64,000 bases of DNA from the NCBI GenBank assembly GCA_030267565.1, contig BRXU01000067.1:62001-126000 (forward strand), written 5' to 3'. Positions 49,315 to 58,140 of this stretch are shown here, piece after piece. Numbering within the stretch: position 1 is the first letter of the stretch; every line of letters begins with the position of its first letter. Under the pieces are notes generated by a model that did no database searches, was not told where the DNA came from, and worked only from the letters and a program-made list of their open reading frames with translations. The position numbers were made by a program, and so were the translations under genes. The stretch comes from Pleodorina starrii. Lineage: Eukaryota > Chlorophyta > Chlorophyceae > Chlamydomonadales > Volvocaceae.

Positions 49315-50054
49315 CCCGCACGGCACATCGCCCCGGGGCCCTTCCCGCACCCCTTCACCTTTTCCAGGGCCCCACCAATGGTGGAGGCGTCGACCGGCTC
49401 CGGGCCGGCGCTTGCGCGCCCGATCCCGACCCCTGGAGGCCGGTTCCCCGGATCGCCGCCTTCACCCAAGGCACCGGGGCGGAACACCCAGATAAAGCCG
49501 CCGCAGTCTGTCCGCGCCGCCGAATTCTTGAACTGCGGCCGTGGAGTACCGCACGCACTGGCACCCCTCCCACGCTGCCGTGGCGACGCAAAAAGACGAG
49601 CCCAGCAAGACGGGGGCTGCCTAACGATTATCTGTGGCGGAAGGAGACCAAGCGCGGTGTGGTGATGTTCTCCATCGCCACCCTTGGGTGGCCCACTCTC
49701 CGGCGATCACGGATGGAGAGGCTGCACACCCGGACCCGAGCCCTGATGGTTTTCACCCTCAGCCCGAGAGCCCGTCCCCAATGCAGGGGACAAGACCCTA
49801 GGTTCACGGTCGTGCGACAGCCCGGACACACTGCCGCAGATCGATGAGTATGATCCCCCAGCAGCGGCAAGAGCTCCAGCGACATGCTTTGACGGCAAAA
49901 AACCGAACGTTTCCGAACACAAACGGGGAAGTTGTCCCCCGACCTGGCGACATGGAGTTCGCATCTGTAATCTCTCGATGGGAAGTTCCCTTGCTTTCCC
50001 TCCCCCCTCAGGTGGATCCCCCTGTAATTCACCTCTTGGCAGATTCGAGCGATC
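49315..50054. other. 740-base gap with leader of the coiled-coil surface gene
   Basis: No credible gene on either strand. A hairpin (CGGGGAAGTTGTCCCCCG, about 49924-49942) and pyrimidine-rich tracts lie in the last 200 bases before the surface-protein start. I compared this with riboswitch patterns I know and found no convincing match. Confidence 0.4.
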
Positions 50055-52067
50055 ATGACCCTGCGCAACACATTCTTCGCCACCGGTACCGCGGCCGCAC
50101 TGGCCACCGGTGGACTGTTCCTCACGGCCGCCCCGGCCGCGGCCGCTCCCGGCGACCCGGCGTGCGTGGCCGCGGAGGCGCAGCTGCGCGCGGCCCTGGA
50201 GCGAGCCGGCCTGCAGGCTGCGCTCGTCGAGGAGCTGGAGGCCGCGGTCGATGCGGTGATCACCGCACAGGCCGAGCGCGACGCCCTGGCCGTGGCCGCC
50301 GCGGAGGCCCTGACCGCTCTGGAGGAGGCCGAGGCGAACCTGGCTGCTGCGGTCGAGGCCGCCGCCGCGGTGGACATCGAGTCCGCTGAGGCGGAAGTGG
50401 CCACCGCCCAGGACGCCGTGGACGCCGCCGCGGCCGAGCTCTCCGAGGCCGAGGCGGCCCTGGCTGTGGAGGTGGAGGCCTACGAGGAGGTGGTGGCCGC
50501 CGCCCAGGCCGAGCTCGACGCCGCGGTGGACACCCAGGAGACGACGCAGGAGGAGCTGGCCGCCGCCCAGGACGCCCTGGTCACGGCCGAGGCCGACCTC
50601 GACGCCGCAGTCACCGCCCAGGAGACCCTGGACGCCGCGGTCACCGCCCAGGTCGAAGCCGATACGGCCCTGGCTCCGGCCCAGGACGCCCTGGACGCCG
50701 CGGTGGCCGCCCAGGTCGAGGCCGATGCGGCCGTAACTCCGGCCCAGGACGCCCTGGACGCCGCGGTGGCCGCCCAGGTCGAGGCGCAGGCCGCGGTGGA
50801 CGCCGCCCAGTCCGAGCTGGACGCGGCGGTGGCCGTGCAGGCCGGCGCCGACGCCGACGTGGCTGCTGCCCAGGGTGAGCTGGACGCGGCGGTGGCTGTG
50901 CAGGCCGAGGCCAACGCGGACCTGGCGGCGGCTGTGGCCGCCCGGGACGCCGCGGTCGCCGATGAGGACCCGGACAACGACGCGGCCGCCGAGCAGGCCG
51001 TCGTCGACGCCCAGGCTGCGCTGGACGCCGCCGACGCGGCGGTGGCCGAGGCGCAGGTGGCGCTGAGCGCCGCCGAGGGCGTGGCCGCGGAGGCGGCCGC
51101 CCTGGTCGCCGTGGAGCAAGGTGAGCTCGCTGCGGCCCAGGCCACCCTGGATACCGCTGTCGCGGTGACCACCGAGGCCCAGACGGCCCTGGATGCTGCC
51201 CTGACGGCCCAGGCAGCCGCTGACGCGGCGGTGGCCACCGCCGAGGCCGAGTTCGATGCCGCCCTGGCCGCCCAGGCCGAGGCGGACGCGGCGGTGGTCG
51301 CCGCCGAAGCGGCGGTCCAGGACGCCGGCACCGTGGCCGACGCGCAGGCGGGCGTGGACGTCGCCGTCGGTGACCGCGACACCGCCCAGGCAGACCTGGA
51401 AGAGGCCAACACCGCGGTGGCCGAGGCCGAGGCCGCCCTGGAGGAGGCCCAGGTCGAGCCCGAAGCGCTGGCGGAGGCCCGTGCGGAGGTCACCGCCGCC
51501 CAGGAGGACCTCGCCGCCGCCGAGGCGGCCCGGGCGGAGGCCCAGGCCGAGCTGGACGCCCAGCTGAGCCTGCTGGCCGAGGTGGAGGCCGCTGAGGAAG
51601 ACTTCGTGGCCGCGCAGGAGGACTTCGAGCTGGCCCTGGAAGCCGCGGTCGAGGCCCAGCTGGGCCTGGACGCGACCATCGAGGAGCTGGCCGACCTGCG
51701 GCTGACCCTGGGCGAGGTCGGGGTGGACGTGGCCGAGCTGGAGGCCTTGTTCGACGCGGCCCTCACCACCTGCGCTACCGGGGTGGACATCGACATCGAC
51801 ACCGACAACGGTGTCATCCTCGCCCCGCCCGCCACTCCGGGTGCCCCGTGGTCCCCGGGCACGACCCCGACCTCCTGGGTGCCCGGCTCCTCGATGCACA
51901 GCACCACGGTGTACGGCAGCAACCAGGGGATGAACGTGCAGACCGCCGGCACCGGCACCACCGCAACCCAGGACGGCAACACCGGCCTGGGCGTGGCGCT
52001 CACCGGTGCCGGGCTGCTGGCCGCCACCGGGCTCGTGCTGCGCCGCCGGTTCAGCGCCCAGAGCTGA
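50055..52067 (+). CDS. Secreted Ala/Asp/Glu-rich coiled-coil stalk protein
   Basis: The 670-residue protein has a signal peptide (FFATGTAAALATGGLFLTAA, cleavage near AAAA-PGD) and about 540 residues of heptad-like helix with Ala at core positions. A proline-rich segment (APPATPGAPWSPG) follows, and finally a membrane helix (LGVALTGAGLLAATGLVL) with RRR. Single Cys residues flank the helical part (DPACVAAE and LTTCATG). No LPXTG motif is present. It is probably a fibrous surface protein held in the membrane. A 63-bp tandem repeat lies near 50678. The next gene encodes a sortase-like enzyme. Confidence 0.8.
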   Translation: MTLRNTFFATGTAAALATGGLFLTAAPAAAAPGDPACVAAEAQLRAALERAGLQAALVEELEAAVDAVITAQAERDALAVAAAEALTALEEAEANLAAAVEAAAAVDIESAEAEVATAQDAVDAAAAELSEAEAALAVEVEAYEEVVAAAQAELDAAVDTQETTQEELAAAQDALVTAEADLDAAVTAQETLDAAVTAQVEADTALAPAQDALDAAVAAQVEADAAVTPAQDALDAAVAAQVEAQAAVDAAQSELDAAVAVQAGADADVAAAQGELDAAVAVQAEANADLAAAVAARDAAVADEDPDNDAAAEQAVVDAQAALDAADAAVAEAQVALSAAEGVAAEAAALVAVEQGELAAAQATLDTAVAVTTEAQTALDAALTAQAAADAAVATAEAEFDAALAAQAEADAAVVAAEAAVQDAGTVADAQAGVDVAVGDRDTAQADLEEANTAVAEAEAALEEAQVEPEALAEARAEVTAAQEDLAAAEAARAEAQAELDAQLSLLAEVEAAEEDFVAAQEDFELALEAAVEAQLGLDATIEELADLRLTLGEVGVDVAELEALFDAALTTCATGVDIDIDTDNGVILAPPATPGAPWSPGTTPTSWVPGSSMHSTTVYGSNQGMNVQTAGTGTTATQDGNTGLGVALTGAGLLAATGLVLRRRFSAQS

Positions 52068-52075
52068 CCCCGTTC

Positions 52076-52155
52076 GTGTCGGCCGGTGCCACACCGCACC
52101 GGCCGACACCCTCAAAACAGGGCCGGGCACCAGTGACCACACCGGTGCCCGGCCC
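52076..52155 (+). terminator. Double hairpin between surface protein and sortase genes
   Basis: GTGTCGGCCGGTG/CACCGGCCGACAC (52076-52109) and GGGCCGGGCACC/GGTGCCCGGCCC (52120-52155) are perfect stems of 13 and 12 bp in series. They would end most surface-gene transcripts and tune read-through into the sortase gene 25 bases later. Confidence 0.8.
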
Positions 52156-52179
52156 TCTCCACACGCAGAGGCCACCCTC

Positions 52180-52905
52180 ATGCACCAGCACGAGCACCAC
52201 GACACCGCCCCTTTGAGGCCGAGGAGTCTTTCCGGTCGCAGCCGTCTTCTCCCGGCCGCCCTCGCCGTAACCGGTGCCGTAGGGCTGCTGGGCGCGTCGG
52301 CATTGCTCGGTCTTCCCCCGGATGCGCAGGAGACCACCGGCACCCCGACCCCGTCCCCGGAGGCGTCCTCCACCGGTGCGACACAGGCCTCATCGAGTCC
52401 GGCACCGGTCCCGGACAGGGCCTTACCGCCCGAACCCGCCGGCCCCGGCCCGGCGGTGCTGCCCGCAGCGTCGGCGCCGGTGCACTTGACCGTGCCGGCG
52501 GCCGGCATCGACCAGCCGGTGATCGCCCTGACCCCCACGGCACAGAACCAGGCTGAGCAGTCGATCGTTCCCCCGCTGACCACCGACGCCTACTGGCTGA
52601 GCACCTACGGGACCCCCGGGGACGGTTCGCAGAACACCACCTACCTCACGGGGCACAGCTGGGAAGGCCTGGACGCGCCCTTCGACCGGCTCAGCACCCA
52701 GCTCACCCCCGGAGACACCGTGGTGCTCGGCACCAGAACCGGTGAGATCACCTATGTCGTGGACACGGTCACCACCTATGACAAGAACACCCTCAAAGAC
52801 AGCGAGATCTGGGCCATCGTGCCCAACCGGCTCGTGCTGATCAGCTGCTTCACCGACGATCCGTGGGGCAAGAACGTCGTCGTCAGCGCCACCCCCGCAC
52901 CATGA
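52180..52905 (+). CDS. Class F-like sortase
   Basis: ATG 52180 (MHQHEHHDTAP) is chosen. The 241-residue protein has one N-terminal membrane span (LLPAALAVTGAVGLLGASAL), a long Pro/Thr/Ser linker, and a sortase barrel beginning VHLTVPAAGIDQPV. The catalytic His is in YLTGHSWEGL and the Cys in VLISCFTDDPWGKNVVV. The usual Arg after the Cys appears to be Lys here. Sortases join proteins to the wall through a sorting signal, but the neighbouring surface protein has none, so the substrate is unclear. Confidence 0.8.
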   Translation: MHQHEHHDTAPLRPRSLSGRSRLLPAALAVTGAVGLLGASALLGLPPDAQETTGTPTPSPEASSTGATQASSSPAPVPDRALPPEPAGPGPAVLPAASAPVHLTVPAAGIDQPVIALTPTAQNQAEQSIVPPLTTDAYWLSTYGTPGDGSQNTTYLTGHSWEGLDAPFDRLSTQLTPGDTVVLGTRTGEITYVVDTVTTYDKNTLKDSEIWAIVPNRLVLISCFTDDPWGKNVVVSATPAP

Positions 52906-53175
52906 GCCCTGGCCACCTTCGGGACCCGTTCCTGACCAGGCCGCCGCGGAGGAACAGCACCACTGGAGCGTGGGCGCAGAGCACCGGTGAACGCCCCTCC
53001 CGGCCCAGAGAAGGCCGGCCCACCGCCACCCCAGCTGGCGTCCTCACCCCCGAGCGGTACCGGTGATCTCTCTACTAGGGAGACCCGCGCGGCTTCAGCC
53101 ACCGGTACAGTCCGGCACGTCCTGTGGCGCGAAAGACCACCAGCTGCCGCGGTGGGCGGTGATGACCTCGATCTG

Positions 53176-53439
53176 CTACGCCCTCCGGTGGTGACGGTGC
53201 CCTGCCCAGGCGACCGTCGCCTTCCCTGCACGACCTTCGATCTCGGCGCTGGCCTCCGCATCGGCGATCACGCACCGGGCCTCCACCCGGAGGACGCCGT
53301 GCCCGTCCGCACCACCCGTCCACCCGAACCCACACCGAGCGTGCAGCACACCATGCGGATGCACGATGGCGATGGACGCGGACCTCTTCCGACGGAGTAA
53401 GACCAAACCCGCTCCGACAAGGAACTTTACAGTTCCCAT
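53176..53439 (-). CDS. Possible small protein, uncertain
   Basis: The 87-residue frame starts at an ATG next to GGGGGAAGG and has GC-rich third positions in its second half. It is the only plausible gene in the 52906-53570 gap and would share a divergent promoter region with the PH-like gene at 53571. No domain is recognisable, and the composition (Gly, His, Arg) is not decisive. It may be spurious. Confidence 0.3.
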   Translation of the reverse strand: MGTVKFLVGAGLVLLRRKRSASIAIVHPHGVLHARCGFGWTGGADGHGVLRVEARCVIADAEASAEIEGRAGKATVAWAGHRHHRRA

Positions 53440-53570
53440 CCTTCCCCCGGTGAGGGAAACTTCTTTGAAACGGATCTGCCGACAGCTCCGGGAAGAGCCG
53501 GCCGGGGACAGCGGCCGGGAAGCCCGGCTGGTCGAGTGATCTTCCTAATGCCGATGAAAGGGTGCTTTCC

Positions 53571-53948
53571 GTGCGCGAGGACCTCAAGGCCACCTACCGG
53601 CGCCTCGGACTGGGTCAACGATGGCTGCTGCGACAACAGCTGAAGAAGGTGGAATCGATGCTGGACCCCTCCGAGACCACACAGATCCTCGCCCCGGGAC
53701 AGTGGCGAGGTCAGCCCATCATCGCCGTGCTCACCACCTCACGACTGCTGCTGGCCCGCCCCGAGCAGAAGCAACCTTCCACGCACCAGGCAGTCTTCGC
53801 ACGGGGCAGCATCTCGCAGCTGAGCGTCCACCCCTGCCCTCCCAAGGGTGCACGGTTCCGGCTGAAGCTGGGGTTGAACCTGGAAGAGTTCACCGTCACC
53901 CAGCACGGTGCCGAGTTCGAGCGCCTCCTGCGCGCCAACCAGATCTGA
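53571..53948 (+). CDS. Small PH-like (YokE/bPH-type) protein
   Basis: GTG 53571 (VREDLKATY) has GAAAGG nine bases upstream; GTG 53562 lies inside that spacing. The 125-residue protein has a basic helix and then ILAPGQWRGQPIIAVLTTSRLLLARP. The pattern of strands ending in L-T-x-x-R-L-L-L is how bacterial PH-like domains begin. A second half follows (ISQLSVHPCPPKGARFRLKL). Function unknown. Confidence 0.6.
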   Translation: MREDLKATYRRLGLGQRWLLRQQLKKVESMLDPSETTQILAPGQWRGQPIIAVLTTSRLLLARPEQKQPSTHQAVFARGSISQLSVHPCPPKGARFRLKLGLNLEEFTVTQHGAEFERLLRANQI

Positions 53949-54185
53949 ACGCCTCGTCAGAAAAGAACCGCGACACCCCCCGGGCCGCACCGGGGCCGCC
54001 CAGGCTCCCAAGGTCGTAAACCATGCCGTCACAAACCCGCGCGCATGTATTTGCATTCAGATATTGCTTATCGTGGGAGGACCACCCAGACGGTCTCGAC
54101 ACGAGCCCCCGGCTAATCCGTGCACGGATAGCTGTGCGCGTCCAGACACTTCCTAGGTCGGTGGCGCCTCTCCCCCGATGGCGCC

Positions 54186-54224
54186 GGGCGGGCCCTGCCA
54201 CATCCCCCTAGGCAGGGCCCGCCC
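54186..54224. terminator. Hairpin between convergent genes
   Basis: GGGCGGGCCCTGCC and GGCAGGGCCCGCCC form a perfect 14-bp stem with an 11-base loop, in the 450-base gap between the PH-like gene and the convergent membrane-protein gene. Nothing else in that gap is supported. Confidence 0.75.
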
Positions 54225-54394
54225 CTCCCATGTCCGGAATGCGTCACGACCGGTCCCACCAAGACCGTTCTGCTGCGATCGGTGCGCGTCAATCACGCAG
54301 CGGCTCCAACAGCCCGGGCATGCAGACGCCCGCACTAGGAACCACAACGGGTGTAGAACAGGTACAGTCATGGCCCCCGCAGGCTTCGATTCTT

Positions 54395-54850
54395 CTACTG
54401 TTGCGCTGCTCCCGAAGCGTTATGAGGACCAGGGGCGGGAAAGGTTCCGCGGTCCCGGATGGCCAGGACAGTCCCGCCCAGCAGCCCTGCCACCAGCCCA
54501 TAAGGGGTGAGATACACAACGTAGAAGAACCACCCCGGGTCGACAACCACGTTGAGCACCAGGAACGGCAGCAGCAGCGCCCCACCAAATACGGTCATCA
54601 GCCCGATGCGTACTCCTGCGCTCAGGCCGTAGTCGGCCCCGGCCTTCCAGCACGGTCCCCACACCAGCCGAGTCCACACTAGCGCGACCACCGCCAACTC
54701 CACCCAGATCATCACCCAGACCCCCAACCAGGACGACAAACTGATGCCGTTCATCGCGAAGACGCCGGTGTAGGCCAGGGCGAGTACCGGCGTCAGGGCC
54801 TGGAACACCAGGTAAGTGCTGAACGGATGCACACCAAGGGCCCGTCTCAC
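54395..54850 (-). CDS. Four-span membrane protein, GC-rich paralogue; promoter region disrupted by IS
   Basis: The 151-residue protein starts at GTG 54850 (MRRALGVHPFSTYLVFQ). It shares length, span pattern and motifs (HP-x4-YLVFQ, GPCWKAG, PYGL-x2-GLLGG) with the AT-rich 37995-38426 protein. IS copy 2 is inserted 6 bases upstream of the GTG, just beyond the TTA duplication, so the natural ribosome binding site and promoter are gone unless the IS supplies them. Function unknown. Confidence 0.65.
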   Translation of the reverse strand: MRRALGVHPFSTYLVFQALTPVLALAYTGVFAMNGISLSSWLGVWVMIWVELAVVALVWTRLVWGPCWKAGADYGLSAGVRIGLMTVFGGALLLPFLVLNVVVDPGWFFYVVYLTPYGLVAGLLGGTVLAIRDRGTFPAPGPHNASGAAQQ

Positions 54851-54856
54851 AAGTTA

Positions 54857-55814
54857 GAGGTTCCGCCATTAGGTCATGGTCGTCGGGTCGGGCGGGTGTC
54901 CCAGCGGTGGGTGGTCCAGGCCTCGCGGAGGAGACGGCCGGTGATGATGATGGCGTTGGCCAGCCCGATGAACGCCTCGATCACCCGGGTCCGGCGTTCG
55001 GTGCAGATCGCCAGCTTCTTGAATCCTCGGTTGTGCCAGGCATTGGTCCGCTCCACGACCCAGCGGGCGGTGTTCTGGATCGGGGCCGGGATGCCCTTGG
55101 TGGCGATCTCACCATCGCAGCCGAGCTCGACAAGCAGCTCACGGGTGGCCTTCGAGTCGTAGCCGGCGTCCAGGTGCACGGTGATCCGCTCCGGCAGGTC
55201 GAAGCCGAACCGGGACAGTGTCTCCAGGGTCGGGCGCAACAGTGGGGAGTCGTGGCGGTTGGCCGGGGCCACGACGGTACCCAGCGGGATCCCGGCGCCG
55301 TCGACCAGCAGCGATCGTTTCGTGCCCTGCTTGCCGCGGTCCACCGGTGACCGCCCGGCGGCCTCGCCCCCGCACGGGGCCTTGGTGATGCACCCGTCCA
55401 CGGCCAAGTTCTCCAGCTGGAGCCCGACCATCTTCTCGTAGCCCTCCAGACAGAACTGCTCCAGCTCCTTGAAGGCTCCGGCCTCGATCCACTCATCGCG
55501 CCGGCGACGGATCGTGGTAGCCGAACACGTCGTGTCGGAGATCCTCTCGTAGGCGGCCCCGAGGACGAGGACCTGGACCAGCTTGTCGAACACCACCCGG
55601 TCCGGGATCCGTGGCCGGTGGCAACCCAATGGATGCTCGTCCGTCACAGGAGGGATCAGCACCTGGAACTGGTCCCAGATGGGCTCGATGATGCACGATG
55701 GAACAGCAGGCACGAGTGCTCCCGGTCAACACACTGATTCTCAACAAATCCGTGTCTACCAGGCCTCGTGCCTGTCTCATGCCACCGCTCCACGATGCCT
55801 ATCGGCGGAACCTC
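54857..55814 (-). mobile_element. IS5-family insertion sequence, copy 2 (958 bp, inverted)
   Basis: Ends GAGGTTCCGCCATTAGG (from 54857) and CCTATCGGCGGAACCTC (to 55814) match copy 1 apart from two changes in the left end. TTA duplications flank it (54854-54856, 55815-55817). The length equals copy 1, and the orientation is opposite. Confidence 0.92.
54874..55713 (-). CDS. IS5-family transposase, copy 2
   Basis: The 279-residue protein is collinear with copy 1 and keeps the DDE residues (LAVDGCITKAP, VHLDAGYDSKATR, WVVERTNAWHNR). About 34 substitutions, scattered along the chain, separate the copies (about 88% identity), so they arrived independently or long ago. The frame is intact. Confidence 0.93.
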   Translation of the reverse strand: MPAVPSCIIEPIWDQFQVLIPPVTDEHPLGCHRPRIPDRVVFDKLVQVLVLGAAYERISDTTCSATTIRRRRDEWIEAGAFKELEQFCLEGYEKMVGLQLENLAVDGCITKAPCGGEAAGRSPVDRGKQGTKRSLLVDGAGIPLGTVVAPANRHDSPLLRPTLETLSRFGFDLPERITVHLDAGYDSKATRELLVELGCDGEIATKGIPAPIQNTARWVVERTNAWHNRGFKKLAICTERRTRVIEAFIGLANAIIITGRLLREAWTTHRWDTRPTRRP

Positions 55815-55975
55815 TTATCTCTCTTCCGCTCGGCAGATCTCAGCGTACGCGCCATACCAGCGGGTTGGTCACTGGAGGGTGGTGAGCGCCAGCGCTCGGG
55901 AAATGGGAAGTCGATGACATGAGCTCAGCGATATGGCTCGTGCTGTCGTCCCTCGATGCCTTCGTCACTGGCGGT

Positions 55976-56722
55976 TCACCTCCGGGGCCTTGCCTGCACT
56001 TCCAGCTTGAGCATGGCTTCCGGGAACGCGCTCAGCGTCGTGGCCAGCTGCTGGTCGAGGTAGGTCAGCAGCAGGCGCCGGTAGACGATGCCTTCATGGC
56101 TCACCCCGGCCCCACCGGCATGACGCCGGGTGGACTCGACAGCAGCGATGACAGCGTCCAGGCGTGCGAGGTCGTCTGCGGTCCACGGGCTCTGGTACAC
56201 CCGCAGACGCTCTCCATACAGGGGCGATAGGGCTCGCCGGGCCGCTGGGACATCGGTGGCCGAGACCACGATCTCCTCCAGCCCACCCGGGGCCACCCGG
56301 CGGAATCGCCACAGCACGACACCGGCCTCGAATAGGGGGCTCTCGACGGCTCGGGTGGCTTCGTCCACCGGGTGCATCGGCGGGGGCTGCGACTCCACCG
56401 GCACTTGCAGGGGTGATTCCGCCGGGGTGGTGTCGGTCACGGTGTCCACGTGCAGCTTCCCGTCGGACCACATCCCGGTGGCCAGCACCCGGTGGCCGAT
56501 TCGGTCGATCAGTTCTTCGTCCCGACCAGGCCCCCGGGGGAACAAGACGACGACGGGCGCAGACGCAGGCAGAAGAAGATCAGCGGGCCACGGCTCCTGG
56601 TGCCACCACACCAGCCCGAGGCCTTCTTGCTGCACGCGCACCAGACGCCCGGTAGCCACCGCCTTCTGCCCGTCGGCCAGGACCAGGTGATCGAACCGTG
56701 TGTCCTTCGAGTGACTGTCCAC
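55976..56722 (-). CDS. Protein of unknown function (248 aa)
   Basis: GTG 56722 (MDSHSKDTRFDHLVL) has GGAGG eight bases upstream, which is better than GTG 56737. The protein is soluble, with an N-terminal beta-rich part (DHLVLADGQKAVATGRLVRVQQEG) and a helical C-terminus (TADDLARLDAVIAAVES ... RRLLLTYLDQQLATTLS). It follows the 56742-57131 frame closely on the same strand. No family recognised. Confidence 0.6.
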   Translation of the reverse strand: MDSHSKDTRFDHLVLADGQKAVATGRLVRVQQEGLGLVWWHQEPWPADLLLPASAPVVVLFPRGPGRDEELIDRIGHRVLATGMWSDGKLHVDTVTDTTPAESPLQVPVESQPPPMHPVDEATRAVESPLFEAGVVLWRFRRVAPGGLEEIVVSATDVPAARRALSPLYGERLRVYQSPWTADDLARLDAVIAAVESTRRHAGGAGVSHEGIVYRRLLLTYLDQQLATTLSAFPEAMLKLEVQARPRR

Positions 56723-56741
56723 CGCTGGTTCCTCCACGTTC

Positions 56742-57131
56742 CTAGGAGCGCTTGACCTCCAGCATCATCCCAAATCGTGTCGGACGGACATTGACCGTGG
56801 ACCGGTTGCGGCATTGGTAGTCCACGATGTCGGTGTAGACCCCGGCCAGGTAGGCCCCGCGTCGCATGCAGGCGCTGTAGCTGGAGTAGATGGTGTCGTC
56901 CCAGGGAATCCAGATCAGGTTGTGGCCCAGGGGAGCGTGCTCCCCGCCCTGAATCGCGGCGGATCCGGCGGTGGCCGCGGGCACGGTAGCCGATGCGGTC
57001 AGGTCGTTGCCGCGGCTCATATGGCTGGCCACCGCCGTGAGATCGCCCGATACACCGCCAAAGCCCTGGGGGCGGATTTCGACGCCGCCGCCGCTGAACT
57101 GGCCTGACAGCGCAAGCACGTCCCCACCCAC
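56742..57131 (-). CDS. Possible small protein of unknown function
   Basis: The frame ends 20 bases before the chosen start of the 55976-56722 gene. Up to 129 residues are open; the start is uncertain (GTG 57131, GTG 57119 or the ATG giving MSRGNDLTAS). The C-terminal half (HNLIWIPWDDTIYSSYSACMRRGAYLAGVYTDIVDY region) has two Cys and looks protein-like. It has no recognisable signal peptide. Confidence 0.45.
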   Translation of the reverse strand: MGGDVLALSGQFSGGGVEIRPQGFGGVSGDLTAVASHMSRGNDLTASATVPAATAGSAAIQGGEHAPLGHNLIWIPWDDTIYSSYSACMRRGAYLAGVYTDIVDYQCRNRSTVNVRPTRFGMMLEVKRS

Positions 57132-57336
57132 TTCCGCACCTACGTCTACGGCACGCGCTGACCTCCAGATCCGCAGCCATCAAAAGTCAGTTTCCGCCAT
57201 CATCACGGACCCGGCCCCGGAGCGGCGCCGGTACCAGAGCATCGCTTCGCTCATCACGCCACGGGTTACCGCTCAGCCATGCTGATGGTCTCCGACTGCC
57301 GTGGTGTCCAACAGGGTGGAGCCCGTCCGCTTGCGC

Positions 57337-57351
57337 TTGACGTTGCGTCAA
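57337..57351. promoter_or_regulatory. MerR-type operator/promoter of the TipA-like gene
   Basis: TTGACG-TTG-CGTCAA is a perfect 6-bp dyad with a 3-base centre, 39 bases ahead of the start codon. MerR regulators bind dyads inside long-spaced promoters, so this is the likely autoregulatory site. Confidence 0.6.
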
Positions 57352-57390
57352 CTGCAATGCTGACTCGTACCGGCGACGGGAGGAGGAGAG

Positions 57391-58140
57391 ATGGAGTGGT
57401 CCATCCACGACATCACGAGGCTCACCGGCACCACTAGCCGCACGCTGCGCCACTACGGACAGATCGGCCTGCTGGAACCCTCCCGCACCGGGCACGGCGG
57501 GCTGCGGTACTACGACGAAGACGCACTGGTGCGCCTGCAGCGAATCCTGCTGCTGCGCCAGCTCGGCCTCTCATTGCCCGCGATCGCCGAGGTGCTCACC
57601 GGTGCGCAGAGCGTCATCCACGCCCTACGCACGCACCTGACTTTGCTCGAACAAGAACGAGATCGGGTGCAACGCCAGATCGCCTCGGTCCGGCGCACGA
57701 TCGAGAAAACCGAAAGAGGTGAACAACTCATGGCAGAGGAAATGTTCGACGGCTTCGACCACACACAGTACAAAGATGAGGTCGAGGCCCGGTGGGGCAG
57801 GGACGCCTACGCAGCCGCCGACCGCTGGTGGCGTGGTATGAGCGTCGAGGATCGGCAGGCTTTCCAGAATCGCAGCACCCAGCTGATCGCGGACTGGACC
57901 GCGGCGGCAGGCAGGGGTGCCGCGCCCGATTCCGACATGGCGCAGGCCCTCGCCCGGCGCCACGTCGAGTGGCTCGGCACCGCCCCCGGCCACGGGCCCA
58001 CCAGCCCGGCGAAGGAGTACGTCCTCGGGCTTGGTGAGATGTACGTGTCCGACCCGCGCTTCACCGCCACCTACGGTGGCGCGAAAGGGGCGGCCTTCGT
58101 GCGCGACGCGCTGAAGGTCTACGCCGAGCACCACCTGTAG
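57391..58140 (+). CDS. TipA-like MerR-family regulator
   Basis: ATG 57391 follows GGGAGGAGGAG. The 249-residue protein has a MerR winged helix (IHDITRLTGTTSRTLRHYGQIGLL), a coiled-coil dimerisation helix (residues 75-112), and a C-terminal TipAS drug-binding domain (YKDEVEARWGRDAYAAADRWW ... MYVSDPRFTATYGG). TipA proteins sense thiopeptide-like compounds and activate their own promoter. An internal start giving a separate TipAS form is possible (MAEEMFDGF, preceded by AGAGGTGAAC). Confidence 0.88.
   Translation: MEWSIHDITRLTGTTSRTLRHYGQIGLLEPSRTGHGGLRYYDEDALVRLQRILLLRQLGLSLPAIAEVLTGAQSVIHALRTHLTLLEQERDRVQRQIASVRRTIEKTERGEQLMAEEMFDGFDHTQYKDEVEARWGRDAYAAADRWWRGMSVEDRQAFQNRSTQLIADWTAAAGRGAAPDSDMAQALARRHVEWLGTAPGHGPTSPAKEYVLGLGEMYVSDPRFTATYGGAKGAAFVRDALKVYAEHHL

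Noticed and set aside
49840..50054. Riboswitch (such as c-di-AMP type) ahead of the stalk gene
   Set aside because: One hairpin is visible but the conserved core motifs I would require are absent on both strands.
50600..51300. CRISPR-like array from repeated short units
   Set aside because: The repeats are in frame within a coiled-coil gene and have no unique spacers.
49707..52583. 958-codon minus-strand frame opposite the coiled-coil stalk gene
   Set aside because: Its Gly/Leu/His-rich translation is the antisense of repeated Ala/Glu codons; the plus strand has signal peptide, coil and membrane helix.
53075..53593. 172-codon minus-strand frame
   Set aside because: Arg/Gly-rich translation with no domain; the overlapping 53176-53439 frame looks slightly more protein-like and is listed with low confidence instead.
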